A DNA stretch of 64,000 nt from Pseudomonadales bacterium (GCA_017642855.1 JAEPOO010000004.1:1-64000), one strand, 5' to 3'; counted from the first letter of the stretch, positions 1-8,674 are shown. Notes: a model not told the origin generated them from the sequence alone. Program-made: numbers and translations.

Positions 1-909
1 TCGGTGGCCGTGATCTGGATCGGATTGTCGTTTGAGTTACTCGCATCAGCATCGATCGTACCCGTCACTGCGCCCGTCGTGGTGTTGAAGTTCAACCCAT
101 CAGGGAATGAACCACCTGCAATCGCATAACTCGCAATCGTGTCCGTGGTATCAATCACCGTAAACGCATCTGGAATCGTGCTCGCTGGCAACGCCGGTGT
201 CTCACCGTCCGTGTTCGCCTGATCAGCAATCGTGCCGGCATCCGGTGCATCGTTTGCGCCAGATATCGTAATGACCAGATCACCGTCGTCCGTGTCTGTG
301 CCATCTGTGATGGTGTAGGTAAACGTATCGCTGAGCGTTGCACCTCCTGGATCCAGCGCCTGAACCGCTGCCAGACCATTGTTCAGGGTATAGGTATAAA
401 CACCATTCGCCGCAATCGTCAGGGTACCGTAGGTACCTGTCGCTGCTGCACCACCAACAACGCCACCATCCGAGATCGCTGATACCGACAACGCATCCGA
501 GTCAGAGCCACCATCGGCATCCGCTGTGCCATCTGTCAGTACGTTGCCACCTTCTGAGACCGTATCTTCAACAATGCCATCCGCATCATCATTAGCAACC
601 GGTGCAACGTTGCTCACTACCCAGTTGAACGATACCGCCGCAGAAGTCACACCGTCGCTATCGGTGGCCGTGATCTGGATCGGATTGTCGTTTGAGTTAC
701 TCGCATCAGCATCGATCGTACCCGTCACTGCGCCCGTCGTGGTGTTGAAGTTCAACCCATCAGGGAATGAACCACCTGCAATCGCATAACTCGCAATCGT
801 GTCCGTGGTATCAATCACCGTGAACGCATCTGGAATCGTGCTCGCTGGCAACGCCGGTGTCTCACCGTCCGTGTTCGCCTGATCAGCAATCGTGCCGGCA
901 TCCGGTGCA
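1..909. repeat. 660-bp direct repeat units inside the adhesin gene
   Basis: Positions 1-249 and 661-909 are the same sequence with one difference seen (162 versus 822). This gives a 660-bp period, or 220 residues covering one Ig-like plus one VCBS-like module. The repeat presumably continues leftward beyond the window. Near-identity at the nucleotide level means recent duplication or ongoing homogenisation. Confidence 0.9.
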
Positions 910-1313
910 TCATCCTCACCTTGAATGTCAAAAGACACCGTTCCGATATCTGAGCCATCATTATCAGCGACTACGTAGGTAAACGAATCTATGCCAACCA
1001 AATTTGGATCATCACTATCTCTATCTTCAAATCTTCCATTCGGTTGATATGACGCGGTACCATCAGACGCCACGGAAAGCAGCGCGCCGCTTAGGAGTGG
1101 GTGATTGGTGAACGGAACAGGGATACTGGCCGCCTCGAGAATCTTGGGATTCACACCAACAACATCGTTATCCATCAGGTTTCCACTAGAGGCAGAATCT
1201 TCTAATACAAGTATATTCAGATCGTCCGTTGCTACGGGCATTGCAACCACGCCCACTGAAAACGTAGCAAAAATAGAGATGATCAAAATTCTTAACGAAT
1301 GAGACTTTGCCAT
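1..1313 (-). CDS. Large VCBS/Ig-repeat surface adhesin, 3' part outside the window
   Basis: The gene reads leftward and has no stop before the window edge, so only about 437 N-terminal residues are seen. The first ~30 residues have a hydrophobic stretch (LRILIISIFATFSVGVVA) that looks like a Sec signal. A region with a DNDVVG motif follows, then alternating modules: a putative Ig (He_PIG-like) domain starting DAGTIADQANTDG and a VCBS/cadherin-like domain starting VANDDADGIVEDT, rich in Asp and Thr and free of Cys. Such modules build extracellular, often calcium-dependent adhesins. The start at 1313 has AAGG 7 nt upstream; an in-frame ATG at 1397 with AGGA 7 nt upstream would add 28 residues. 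It follows the minor pilin genes on the same strand, where pilY1 usually lies. Export route and total length cannot be judged. Confidence 0.75.
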   Translation of the reverse strand, partial: MAKSHSLRILIISIFATFSVGVVAMPVATDDLNILVLEDSASSGNLMDNDVVGVNPKILEAASIPVPFTNHPLLSGALLSVASDGTASYQPNGRFEDRDSDDPNLVGIDSFTYVVADNDGSDIGTVSFDIQGEDDAPDAGTIADQANTDGETPALPASTIPDAFTVIDTTDTIASYAIAGGSFPDGLNFNTTTGAVTGTIDADASNSNDNPIQITATDSDGVTSAAVSFNWVVSNVAPVANDDADGIVEDTVSEGGNVLTDGTADADGGSDSDALSVSAISDGGVVGGAAATGTYGTLTIAANGVYTYTLNNGLAAVQALDPGGATLSDTFTYTITDGTDTDDGDLVITISGANDAPDAGTIADQANTDGETPALPASTIPDAFTVIDTTDTIASYAIAGGSFPDGLNFNTTTGAVTGTIDADASNSNDNPIQITAT

Positions 1314-1460
1314 GGAGGCGCCTTTTTTGGTTGCTTGGGGAACACAATCGAGCGAATGGCTTTCCTTAAAGGCTTCCATTGAGTGTCCGTTGTCCATGCT
1401 GCATTCCTAAGTTTTATCCGATGGCCATCACACGCACGGAGTACGCGGCAACAGTAATAT

Positions 1461-1497
1461 AGCTAGGGGAGCCCCTCAGGCTACGGGGTTTCGGCTA
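1461..1497 (-). promoter_or_regulatory. GC-rich hairpin in the 5' leader of the adhesin gene
   Basis: The 236-bp gap between pilX and the adhesin start holds, on the minus strand, AGCC-GAAA-CCCC followed by GGGG-CT-CCCC and TAGCTA, which can form alternative stems (CCCC/GGGG, AGGGG/CCCCT, AGCC/GGCT). No U-run follows, so it is not a standard terminator. It could be a leader RNA, an attenuator or an operator. I could not match it to a riboswitch class. Confidence 0.3.
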
Positions 1498-1549
1498 AAT
1501 GGTCGAAATTGGGAGCTGATCGGACCTCTTATGTCCTGGGAGGATTGGT

Positions 1550-2110
1550 CTACCAGACCTTGCCATAGGTGCTTTGCACAAAAACCTCACCGCGACCTGT
1601 GCCAAAGCCTTTGCCACGGGCCGTCACTCGGTAGACTGAAACACCACCAGCTCCAACTTCTTCACCGATATTGGTGAGATTAAGACTATCCTCGGTACCC
1701 ACGACCTCGCGGATGTACTCCACGATGTATCTACCAGGTTCACTCGCACCATCGACAACGGTTGTCCCAGCGGTCGAGTTATTGTCATCATCCCAGTCGA
1801 GTGTGGCGAATTCGATAGCGGTGTTAATCAGATCGGCATCGCCTATACCTGAGTTTCCCGCCGGACCAGTAAGGGTGAACATCTGTTGCGTCGCACCCGC
1901 AATGAACGAATATTCGATGGATTCTTCAGCATCACGCAGCGCGGCCTCCGCCGACTGGAAGGCAACATTAATATCGTCAACGCTTTGTGCCATTTGGAAC
2001 TGCACAGAGGTTGTCTGAATAGATGAGGCACCTAAGGCCGTAAGCAGCAAAAGCATCACAAGACTCATGAACAAAACGACGCCTTGCTGTCGAGATTTCT
2101 GTAACTTCAC
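1550..2110 (-). CDS. pilX: Minor pilin PilX-like protein
   Basis: A 186-residue PilX-type minor pilin component. It starts with a short basic leader (KLQKSRQQG) and a hydrophobic helix (VVLFMSLVMLLLLTALGASS), then a helix containing FQSAEAALRDAEE that is characteristic of PilX/PilX_N proteins. The class III leader ends in Gly before the hydrophobic helix. I chose the GTG at 2110 because GAGAGG lies 9 nt upstream and it follows the pilW stop; a longer frame to 2212 would lie inside pilW. Minor pilins prime pilus assembly in the inner membrane and may sit at the pilus tip. It is the last pilin gene before the adhesin. Confidence 0.85.
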   Translation of the reverse strand: MKLQKSRQQGVVLFMSLVMLLLLTALGASSIQTTSVQFQMAQSVDDINVAFQSAEAALRDAEESIEYSFIAGATQQMFTLTGPAGNSGIGDADLINTAIEFATLDWDDDNNSTAGTTVVDGASEPGRYIVEYIREVVGTEDSLNLTNIGEEVGAGGVSVYRVTARGKGFGTGRGEVFVQSTYGKVW

Positions 2111-2127
2111 TTTATTCGACCTCTCAT

Positions 2128-3300
2128 TTAATTCTTTACCGCAAGCGTTCGAGAAAATGAGCGCCTCTGAAGGCCATCTATTCCAGAAGCACCGGATTCG
2201 CCTGGATAGCATGTCTGAACAGCGCAGCCGTGGGTCGTCGCTACGGAGCCACCAACATCGTCTACCGTGTTCGCCACAATGGCAACACGAACTGTGAAAA
2301 CCGTGTCGTCACCGATCAGATTCGCAGGCACATATCGTCTGGGGAATGTGTCGTTGCCGATGCCGTAGGTGACCTGGAGGTCTTCGATTCCCTCAACAAT
2401 TTCCACCGGGGCGTTCAGGCCTTGTTTGCGCCAGAGAGACAGTGGTTGGTCGCCACTGGAGTTTTCTCCGGTCCCGGGGGCCACGAAATAGATCGTGGTA
2501 ATCAGTGGGCTTACGGCCGCATCAACCGCGAAGGTATTGATCGTGGTCAGCCTGTCGTTCGCGTTTTCGTGGTCGGCCGTACCAGTAGCATGTTGCAGCA
2601 GGATGGGTGTTCCCGCCGTGATACCGGTTACCTGAAACAACGTACCTTTTTCGCAATCATGGATTACAGCTAACTCGCCAACGCCGAATCCGAGACCTGC
2701 CACACCGTCGCTTGGCGGCGTAATCTGTATATTGGTTTCACTGGAAGTCAGCATTGCCGAAGACAGAAAGTTCGGTACGTCCGCACCTTCGATTCCCCGC
2801 AAAACCAATATGTCTGTGCCAACTACGATCGCGGAGGTATCGATACCCGTTCCATCCACAAAGGTCCCTGTGCTTGTTGACCCTATGGTTGACGGAATGT
2901 CAGAGAATCCTCGGACGTGGGGGGCAGGCGCTTTGGTCGTGCTGTTCGGCAGCCAGGTACCATTAATCTGACCATCGTACCCCTTCACCATACCGTCAAG
3001 AAGATCGAACTCATAAGGCAGATTGTTCGAATCTCTTTGATTAAGCGCGAAATTTGTGCTCTCTCCAGGGATCATGCTTGAGTTACAGCCAAGGTTCCCG
3101 GCGTTCTCGATGTCGCGGCGCATGAACTCTAAGGCAAACCGAGCAGACTCCTGAATGCGCGCTTGGCCCTGGAGCATTTGGTAGGCTTCCGAATTCGCCG
3201 TGAACAACTGCGCCACACCAGCGGTAATGATTGATCCGACCGCGAGTGAAATCATCAACTCGACAAGAGATAGGCCTTTTTGTCGTTCAAGAGGCATCAT
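2128..3300 (-). CDS. pilW: Minor pilin PilW-like protein
   Basis: A 390-residue protein with a prepilin peptidase site and helix (QKGLSLVELMISLAVGSII) and the long C-terminal domain usual for PilW. The Glu at +5 of the mature protein is present (LSLVELM). Family role: minor pilin that with PilV, PilX and FimT/FimU primes type IV pilus assembly. Its start overlaps the pilV end by 4 bp, which suggests translational coupling within one operon. Two adjacent ATG codons occur at the start; the first is used here. Confidence 0.88.
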   Translation of the reverse strand: MMPLERQKGLSLVELMISLAVGSIITAGVAQLFTANSEAYQMLQGQARIQESARFALEFMRRDIENAGNLGCNSSMIPGESTNFALNQRDSNNLPYEFDLLDGMVKGYDGQINGTWLPNSTTKAPAPHVRGFSDIPSTIGSTSTGTFVDGTGIDTSAIVVGTDILVLRGIEGADVPNFLSSAMLTSSETNIQITPPSDGVAGLGFGVGELAVIHDCEKGTLFQVTGITAGTPILLQHATGTADHENANDRLTTINTFAVDAAVSPLITTIYFVAPGTGENSSGDQPLSLWRKQGLNAPVEIVEGIEDLQVTYGIGNDTFPRRYVPANLIGDDTVFTVRVAIVANTVDDVGGSVATTHGCAVQTCYPGESGASGIDGLQRRSFSRTLAVKN

Positions 3301-3881
3301 GGTGCTGTTGGCGGCGCATCAAACGCCACCCTCGTTTGTAGCTGAACTGTCGAGTAAGTTGCGCCATCCGTATTTAGCCAGCGCACAACAATGCAGTACT
3401 CTCCGGCATCTTGCGCCGCTGACATATCGCAGACATTGCCATCGGTGGATGTAGACCCTTTGATTTCAATCTGCCCTTGGCCTCCTGGCAACGTCCCCGC
3501 AATATCCAGGTTAGAGCCGTTGCAAGCGGCATATTCAGTATCGTTATTATCTTTCGCGTTGATTGCGCACTTCCATTGAGCAATATCATATTCAGCCATT
3601 TGCGCGAGCGTGCAATTCGAGTTCGAGCAGTTGGTGGTAAATGATGGGGCCTCGCTAAAGTCTACGGCAGCATAGGTGGCCTGTGGATTGACCAACATTC
3701 TATCCGACAAGTCCCAGGCAAGTTGCTGAGCCTCTGAACGTAGCAACGCGGTCCGGTTCTGCTGCAAACTCGCTACCTGCATCCCTGCCACGCCAAGCAC
3801 ACCTACAGACATAATCACTGCGGCAACAAGCACTTCAATCAGTGAAAAGCCTCTTTGTCTGATTAACATCTCTCTCTTCAT
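3297..3881 (-). CDS. pilV: Minor pilin PilV-like protein
   Basis: A 194-residue prepilin with a basic leader and the cleavage/helix motif RGFSLIEVLVAAVIMSVGVLG, typical of PilV. The body holds several Cys (TNCSNSNC, CNGSN, CDMS, EYCIV), consistent with a disulfide-stabilised periplasmic head. It lies between fimT and pilW in the usual minor pilin order; 13 bp separate it from fimT and it overlaps pilW by 4 bp. Confidence 0.88.
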   Translation of the reverse strand: MKREMLIRQRGFSLIEVLVAAVIMSVGVLGVAGMQVASLQQNRTALLRSEAQQLAWDLSDRMLVNPQATYAAVDFSEAPSFTTNCSNSNCTLAQMAEYDIAQWKCAINAKDNNDTEYAACNGSNLDIAGTLPGGQGQIEIKGSTSTDGNVCDMSAAQDAGEYCIVVRWLNTDGATYSTVQLQTRVAFDAPPTAP

Positions 3882-3894
3882 GGTCTGCTCTTCC

Positions 3895-4485
3895 TCAAGA
3901 GCAATCTGGTTGAATAGAAGGTATGTCTTCAGCAGCCGTTCCTGGCTCTGCCTCTCGCCAGACTTTGACGCGCCCTATAAGCCGAATCTGAAAACGGCGA
4001 TCCAGTTGGTTGGGATGACACAAATCCAGATATCTCATTTGCCCTTCATTGGCGTCCTCGTCAAGCCCGCCCAGCGAGTTAAATGTGATGGCGTTTCGTG
4101 GCGCATCCCAATCACCACCATCATCATCATTATCTAGTCCTGCAAGTGTTGAATCGCCAACAAGTGCATTAAACCGGCGAATGACTGTGCCGGAGCAATC
4201 GGTCGGGGGGCTGGCGTCTTCTATCGAGCCATCGACGATACAATATCCACCGCCGAATTCATTACCCGAGGCACCTACTGCTGCCATTAAGGTGACCGGC
4301 GCGCCCCTGCGATTAGCCTCGGATCTCGCCAAACCAATCGCAGCAACGAGGTCATTGGTTTGCGTGACCAACCGATTTCGTTCCTGCATGCCCTGAAAGC
4401 TGGGCACGGCAATGGAGAAACCAATCCCAATAATGACAACCACCATCAGGACTTCTACTAACGTGTAGCCTTTCTCTGCGCGCAT
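3895..4485 (-). CDS. fimT: GspH/FimT-family minor pilin
   Basis: A 196-residue pseudopilin. The N-terminus has KGYTLVEVLMVVVIIGIG, a class III prepilin signal with Glu at +5, followed by QTNDLVAAIGLARSEANRRG, the conserved segment of the GspH/FimT/FimU family. C-terminal text near RMRYLDLC and a late Cys fits the FimT head domain. It is the second pilin gene after pilE. fimT and fimU cannot be told apart from this sequence alone, so the symbol is a family label. Confidence 0.82.
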   Translation of the reverse strand: MRAEKGYTLVEVLMVVVIIGIGFSIAVPSFQGMQERNRLVTQTNDLVAAIGLARSEANRRGAPVTLMAAVGASGNEFGGGYCIVDGSIEDASPPTDCSGTVIRRFNALVGDSTLAGLDNDDDGGDWDAPRNAITFNSLGGLDEDANEGQMRYLDLCHPNQLDRRFQIRLIGRVKVWREAEPGTAAEDIPSIQPDCS

Positions 4486-4631
4486 ACCTCACTCACATCC
4501 GACCTCCCCCGCCGTCGAAAAGACAGCGCTGGAAGCGGTTTAGTTTATAGAATCCGAAGACCACCCCTTCGAGTCGCCGATAAGCGTGAAGATTAGACCG
4601 ATAAATGGTCGCGGGTCGTGGCCACCTGCCT

Positions 4632-5033
4632 TTACGGGCAAGCCGTGTCATTCACCGTTTCTGAGCCATCAGAATTAAAGCGAAAGCACCGACCCTCACA
4701 GTCACCGCTTACGGGTTCCGCACAGATCTGGTAAGCACTTGCCGTCGCCGTCGGCACGGAAAGCGTATAGCGACTGTTCGCTTGTGCACCATCCGCGGGC
4801 GACCAAAGCGTACAGTTAGAATCCAGACCGGCGTAGGTAAAGTTGTTGGTGTAGAGTCGGTCGAGCGTCAGAGCACAGACTTTTACGTCCCCTTGCATGG
4901 AAGCGAAGAAAGAATCTTCAATGTAGCCCTGGTAACTGGGGTAGGCGATTGCACTGATGACACCGATGATTGCAACGACGATCATCAGTTCGACCAGTGA
5001 GAAACCACGTGCTTTCTTGTTATTCCGTTTCAC
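4632..5033 (-). CDS. pilE: Type IV pilin PilE-like protein
   Basis: A 133-residue prepilin with RGFSLVELMIVVAIIGVIS and the continuation AIAYPSYQGYIEDS, closely matching PilE proteins (the YPSYQ segment is diagnostic). Four or more Cys occur in the C-terminal half, including CEGRCF and a Cys one residue before the end, allowing the usual D-region disulfide. In Pseudomonas pilE is last in the minor pilin operon; here it is first, 146 bp upstream of fimT. That gap holds no gene. It may have its own promoter. Confidence 0.87.
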   Translation of the reverse strand: MKRNNKKARGFSLVELMIVVAIIGVISAIAYPSYQGYIEDSFFASMQGDVKVCALTLDRLYTNNFTYAGLDSNCTLWSPADGAQANSRYTLSVPTATASAYQICAEPVSGDCEGRCFRFNSDGSETVNDTACP

Positions 5034-5100
5034 AGCGGACCCTCCTGATTTTCTGCTCCGGACCTGACTCGATTATGCGATTTGCCCTCTCAAGGTGCAA

Positions 5101-5559
5101 TCACATGCGAAGAATCTCGTCAGACACCTGCTCAACATCCAGGATCTCAACTTCAAAAGAGAGATCCTGGCCCGCCAGTGGGTGATTAAAGTCAATCTCT
5201 ACCATATCGCCCAGCAAACGAGAAACGACTCCCGGCCTTTCGTTTGCTTCGCCATCTGCAAAGGAAACGACCAGGCCGGGTTCCAGTGCCACATCTTTGA
5301 ACAGCCGCTGAGGCATCATATGCACGTTGTCCGGGTTGGGCTGGCCAAAACCATGGTCCGCCTCGATGTCTAGGAGCGCTGACTCGCCTCTCCTCATACC
5401 GAACATAGCGCTTTCGAAACCCGGCATCAGATTACCATCCCCTACAACAAAGGTGGCGGAACGATCTCCGGTCGAATCGATCAACTCTCCTTCTTTGATG
5501 CTCAGCGAAAATCGGAGCGTCACTTTCGTACCCGGTCCGACCGGGACACTATCAGCCAT
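5101..5559 (-). CDS. fkpB: FKBP-type peptidyl-prolyl isomerase (SlpA/FkpB type)
   Basis: A 152-residue FKBP of the SlyD/FkpB class. The IF-domain arrangement is visible: first FKBP strand (VTLRFSLSIKEGELIDST), the hinge GDGNLMPGFESAMFGM, the inserted chaperone flap near HGFGQPNPDNVH, and the return to FKBP at DFNHPLAGQDLSFEVEIL. No His-rich metal-binding tail is present, which favours FkpB over SlyD. The role is cytoplasmic prolyl isomerisation and chaperoning. It overlaps lspA by 8 bp, the conserved lspA-fkpB order; ispH, usually next, is missing. Confidence 0.9.
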   Translation of the reverse strand: MADSVPVGPGTKVTLRFSLSIKEGELIDSTGDRSATFVVGDGNLMPGFESAMFGMRRGESALLDIEADHGFGQPNPDNVHMMPQRLFKDVALEPGLVVSFADGEANERPGVVSRLLGDMVEIDFNHPLAGQDLSFEVEILDVEQVSDEILRM

Positions 5560-6046
5560 TGGCTTCTAACCTTTCTTTTCGATATTGAATGATCATGTCC
5601 AGAATCAACAAAACCGCGCCTGTCGATATGGCGGCATCAGCAACGTTGAACGCTGGGAAATAATAAACGTCGTAGTAAAAGACGAGAAAATCCACAACAT
5701 AACCTTGAGCCGCTCTGTCAATGAGGTTGCCAATCGCGCCACCCAGAATGAGGCACAACGCCCAGGAAAGCAGCGCTTGCGCTCTATGAACTCGCCACAA
5801 CCACCCTGAGATAAACGCACTAACCACTGACGATACCGCAACAAGGAACCAGCGCTGCCAGCCACCTGCATCATCCAGAAAGCTGAATGCAGCGCCTTCA
5901 TTGTGAAGCAGCGTCAGTTTGAAGATCGGCAAGACATCGATAGATTCACAGCGGCCTCGAACACAAAGCTGCAACAGCTCCGACATATAACTCTTCGACC
6001 ACTGATCCAGAGCGACAATCAGCGCGGTAACCGTCCAGTAATGCAT
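5552..6046 (-). CDS. lspA: Lipoprotein signal peptidase (signal peptidase II)
   Basis: A 164-residue four-helix inner-membrane aspartyl protease that cleaves signal peptides of diacylglyceryl-modified prolipoproteins. Family motifs are present: DQWSKSY near the N-terminus, HNEGAAFSF, GGAIGNLIDR and FPAFNVADAAI; the two catalytic Asp are those in NLIDR and NVADA. The start overlaps the ribF stop by one base (TAATG). In most relatives ileS stands between ribF and lspA; here it does not. Confidence 0.96.
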   Translation of the reverse strand: MHYWTVTALIVALDQWSKSYMSELLQLCVRGRCESIDVLPIFKLTLLHNEGAAFSFLDDAGGWQRWFLVAVSSVVSAFISGWLWRVHRAQALLSWALCLILGGAIGNLIDRAAQGYVVDFLVFYYDVYYFPAFNVADAAISTGAVLLILDMIIQYRKERLEANG

Positions 6047-6981
6047 TACGCGTCGTTTACCTCAAAAAACTGTCTGGATGCTTGAATGTCATTGCCGATT
6101 GCAGCTTTCAATTGATCGAGCCCGTCGAACTTCTTTTCTTCTCGGATCTTGTGTCTGAATATCACCTTCACCGTTTTCCCGTAAAGACTGCCTTCGAAGT
6201 CGAAAAGATGTACCTCAAGAATCGGTTTCGGCGTTTTATCATCGATGGTTGGTCTGACACCCACATTCGCGACCCCTTTGGCCTGTCTCCCGTCTATGGA
6301 CATCTCACAGGCATAGACGCCTGAAATCGGTGCCACATACCGATGCAGTTGGATGTTAGCGGTTGGCACTCCGAGCGTTCGTCCTAACTGCCTGCCATAT
6401 ATCACCTTGCCTGTAATCGAATAGGGGTGGCCAAGCAGGCGTTCCGCCAGCTCAAAATCGCCTTGTGCCAAACTCTGCCTAATACGTGTGCTGGAGACTC
6501 GCGTATCTTCTACGGCAATGGTGTACATGTTGTGCACAGAGAATCCGTGCTCCTGCCCTGCTTTCAGGAGCCGAGCGTAATCACCACTTCGATCCTGCCC
6601 AAATCGAAAATCATCACCAACAAACAGCGCAGAGATCATTAAATCGTCAATAAGAATCCGCACGAACTCATCTGCGGTCATCTTTCGGGCTTTTGCGTCG
6701 AACCTGACACAGTAAACCTGATCTATCCCGAGAGCCTCCAGCAGCTGAACCTTTTCCCGAAATCTGGTGAGTCGAGCCGGTGCGTTATAAACATCGAAAA
6801 ACTCTTTGGGCTGCGGCTCAAAGCAGATCAACATGGATCTGGCGTTCAACTCACGCGCTTTCGCCGTCACCTCAGCGAGGATCTTCTGATGGCCAAGATG
6901 CACACCGTCGAAGTTACCGATGGTCGCAACCGAACCTCGGTGTTCTTCCTTCACATTGATTAGGCCGCGAATAATCTTCAC
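6046..6981 (-). CDS. ribF: Bifunctional riboflavin kinase / FAD synthetase
   Basis: A 311-residue two-domain enzyme that phosphorylates riboflavin to FMN and adenylates FMN to FAD. The N-terminal nucleotidyltransferase domain has GNFDGVHLGHQ, and the segment after SSTRIRQSLAQGDFE ends that domain. The riboflavin kinase domain follows from about residue 185 with GRTLGVPTANI and the conserved YACEM/GVANVGVRPT region. It is directly adjacent to murJ upstream and overlaps lspA by one base, so the four genes probably form one transcript. Confidence 0.96.
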   Translation of the reverse strand: MKIIRGLINVKEEHRGSVATIGNFDGVHLGHQKILAEVTAKARELNARSMLICFEPQPKEFFDVYNAPARLTRFREKVQLLEALGIDQVYCVRFDAKARKMTADEFVRILIDDLMISALFVGDDFRFGQDRSGDYARLLKAGQEHGFSVHNMYTIAVEDTRVSSTRIRQSLAQGDFELAERLLGHPYSITGKVIYGRQLGRTLGVPTANIQLHRYVAPISGVYACEMSIDGRQAKGVANVGVRPTIDDKTPKPILEVHLFDFEGSLYGKTVKVIFRHKIREEKKFDGLDQLKAAIGNDIQASRQFFEVNDA

Positions 6982-8556
6982 TTAACGCACCAGTTTTCTT
7001 AAGTTAACGCCCAACATCAGCAGTGAAGCTGCATAGATTACTGCGCCCGCGACACAGATCAACAGCATCCACATGAGCCGGGTCAGGAATGAGTTGTCCA
7101 GCCACCATTCAATCGGAGGCACAAAATAGAACAGCCCAACCAGCAACACCAGAGATGCGCCAGCAACCTGAGTGATAAAGCGCAGCCATCCGCTTGTGTC
7201 GACCTCAAGTATGTCATCACGTCTCAGCCCCCAATACAGAAGTGCAGCATTAAGGAATGCCGACAACGACGTCGCCATCGCCAGACCAACATGCTTGAAA
7301 TGCAAAATCAGGAGCAGGTTTAGCACCATGTTGGTGACCATCGCGATGATGCCGAAACGTACCGGAGTTTTCGTGTCCTGTCTCGCAAAATAACCCGGCG
7401 CGAGCACCTTGACGAACATATGGCCGAGAAGACCGGCACCGTAAGCCCCAAGGCTCATGCCTGCCATCGCCACATCGCGTGTCGTCATCTCACCCTGAAA
7501 AAATAGCGTTGCGATGAGTCGGTCCGACAAAAACACCAGCGCAACCGACGCGGGCAATCCGAACAGCAGCACAATTCGAAGCGCCCAATCAAGGGTCCGA
7601 GAGAATGACTCTTTTGAATTCTCAGCATGCTCTCGGGAAAGCCCCGGCAAGATAACCGTGGCTACCGTGATACCAAACAGCGCCAGTGGCAGTTCCAGCA
7701 ATCGATCAGAGTAGTAGAGCCAGGATAGACTGCCGGTTTCGAGGAAAGACGCGAGCAGGGTATCCACCAACAAATTGATCTGGCTGACCGAAGCGCCAAA
7801 GATCGCCGGTAACATCAAGGTCCCGACTCGGCGAACGCCTTCATCTTTGAATCCTACTTTGGGAATGGGCACCAGCCTGATCTTTGCCAGGAATGGCACC
7901 TGGAACGTCAGCTGCGCAACACCGGCGACCAATACCCCCCAGGCCAACGCCATCACTGGTTCGTCCAACTGATCCCTCATCAGAATCGCACAGGCGATCA
8001 ACGACACGTTCAATAGGACCGGCGTAAATGCCGGTGCTGCGAATCGGCCATAGGTATTCAAAATGGCACCGGACAACGCGGTCATCGAGATCAGGAACAG
8101 ATAGGGAAATGTCAGTCGCAACATGTCCACGGCCAAGACAAACTTCTCTCCCTCGCCGTGATAAAGGTACCCTGGGGCAAACACGCTAATAACCAGTTCC
8201 GCGCCGAGCACACCAAAAGAAGTCATCATGAGCAGCACTAAACCCAGGGAACCCGCTGTCCGGTCGACGAGTTGCTTGACCTCTTCATGGTCCCGCTTCG
8301 CCTTATATTCAGAAAGAACCGGGACAAAGGCCTGAGAGAAAGCACCTTCTGCAAAGAGCCGCCTGAAGAAGTTCGGTATCCGAAACGCAAGGAAAAAGGC
8401 GTCTGCACCCGCGGCTGAGCCGAAGAAATAGGCAATCACCATATCCCTGGCCAGGCCAAGGACGCGGGAAATCAGGGTCATCATGGACACAACAACGCCT
8501 GAACGAAGCAGCTTGCCGCCGGACTTTCGCTTCGAGTCTCTGTCTGTTTCCGTCAT
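6982..8556 (-). CDS. murJ: Lipid II flippase MurJ
   Basis: A 524-residue polytopic membrane protein of the MVF/MurJ family with about 14 hydrophobic segments. It begins RSGVVVSMMTLISRVLGLARDMVIA and contains the family segment FRIPNFFRRLFAEGAFSQAFVPV with its cluster of basic residues. It flips undecaprenyl-PP-linked peptidoglycan precursor across the inner membrane. The next gene, ribF, starts at the base after its stop. It is divergent from rpsT, as in Pseudomonas and relatives. Confidence 0.96.
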   Translation of the reverse strand: MTETDRDSKRKSGGKLLRSGVVVSMMTLISRVLGLARDMVIAYFFGSAAGADAFFLAFRIPNFFRRLFAEGAFSQAFVPVLSEYKAKRDHEEVKQLVDRTAGSLGLVLLMMTSFGVLGAELVISVFAPGYLYHGEGEKFVLAVDMLRLTFPYLFLISMTALSGAILNTYGRFAAPAFTPVLLNVSLIACAILMRDQLDEPVMALAWGVLVAGVAQLTFQVPFLAKIRLVPIPKVGFKDEGVRRVGTLMLPAIFGASVSQINLLVDTLLASFLETGSLSWLYYSDRLLELPLALFGITVATVILPGLSREHAENSKESFSRTLDWALRIVLLFGLPASVALVFLSDRLIATLFFQGEMTTRDVAMAGMSLGAYGAGLLGHMFVKVLAPGYFARQDTKTPVRFGIIAMVTNMVLNLLLILHFKHVGLAMATSLSAFLNAALLYWGLRRDDILEVDTSGWLRFITQVAGASLVLLVGLFYFVPPIEWWLDNSFLTRLMWMLLICVAGAVIYAASLLMLGVNLRKLVR

Positions 8557-8608
8557 CTGGTACCGAATTCCCTCAGGTTACATCATCTCACAGGAGTCTC
8601 GTATTTGT

Positions 8609-8637
8609 TTGACAAAACCCGATGAAATCGGCATGAT
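8609..8637 (+). promoter_or_regulatory. Sigma70 promoter of rpsT
   Basis: TTGACA at 8609-8614 is a perfect -35 box. It is followed after 17 bp by CATGAT at 8632-8637 as a -10 box (4 of 6 consensus bases). Transcription would begin roughly 30 bp before the rpsT GTG start. Confidence 0.6.
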
Positions 8638-8674
8638 TCGCGCCTATTTTTTTCAACCCAGGTAATAACTTACA

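Noticed and set aside
526..789. Plus-strand ORFs in the adhesin region (526-789 and neighbours)
   Set aside because: They are antisense shadows of the repeat modules; the minus frame has the signal sequence and domain pattern.
1398..1549. Cyclic-di-GMP-I riboswitch before the adhesin gene
   Set aside because: Some pieces (GGCTACGGGG) look similar, but on the wrong strand and without the GCAAAGCC core; no match to the consensus.
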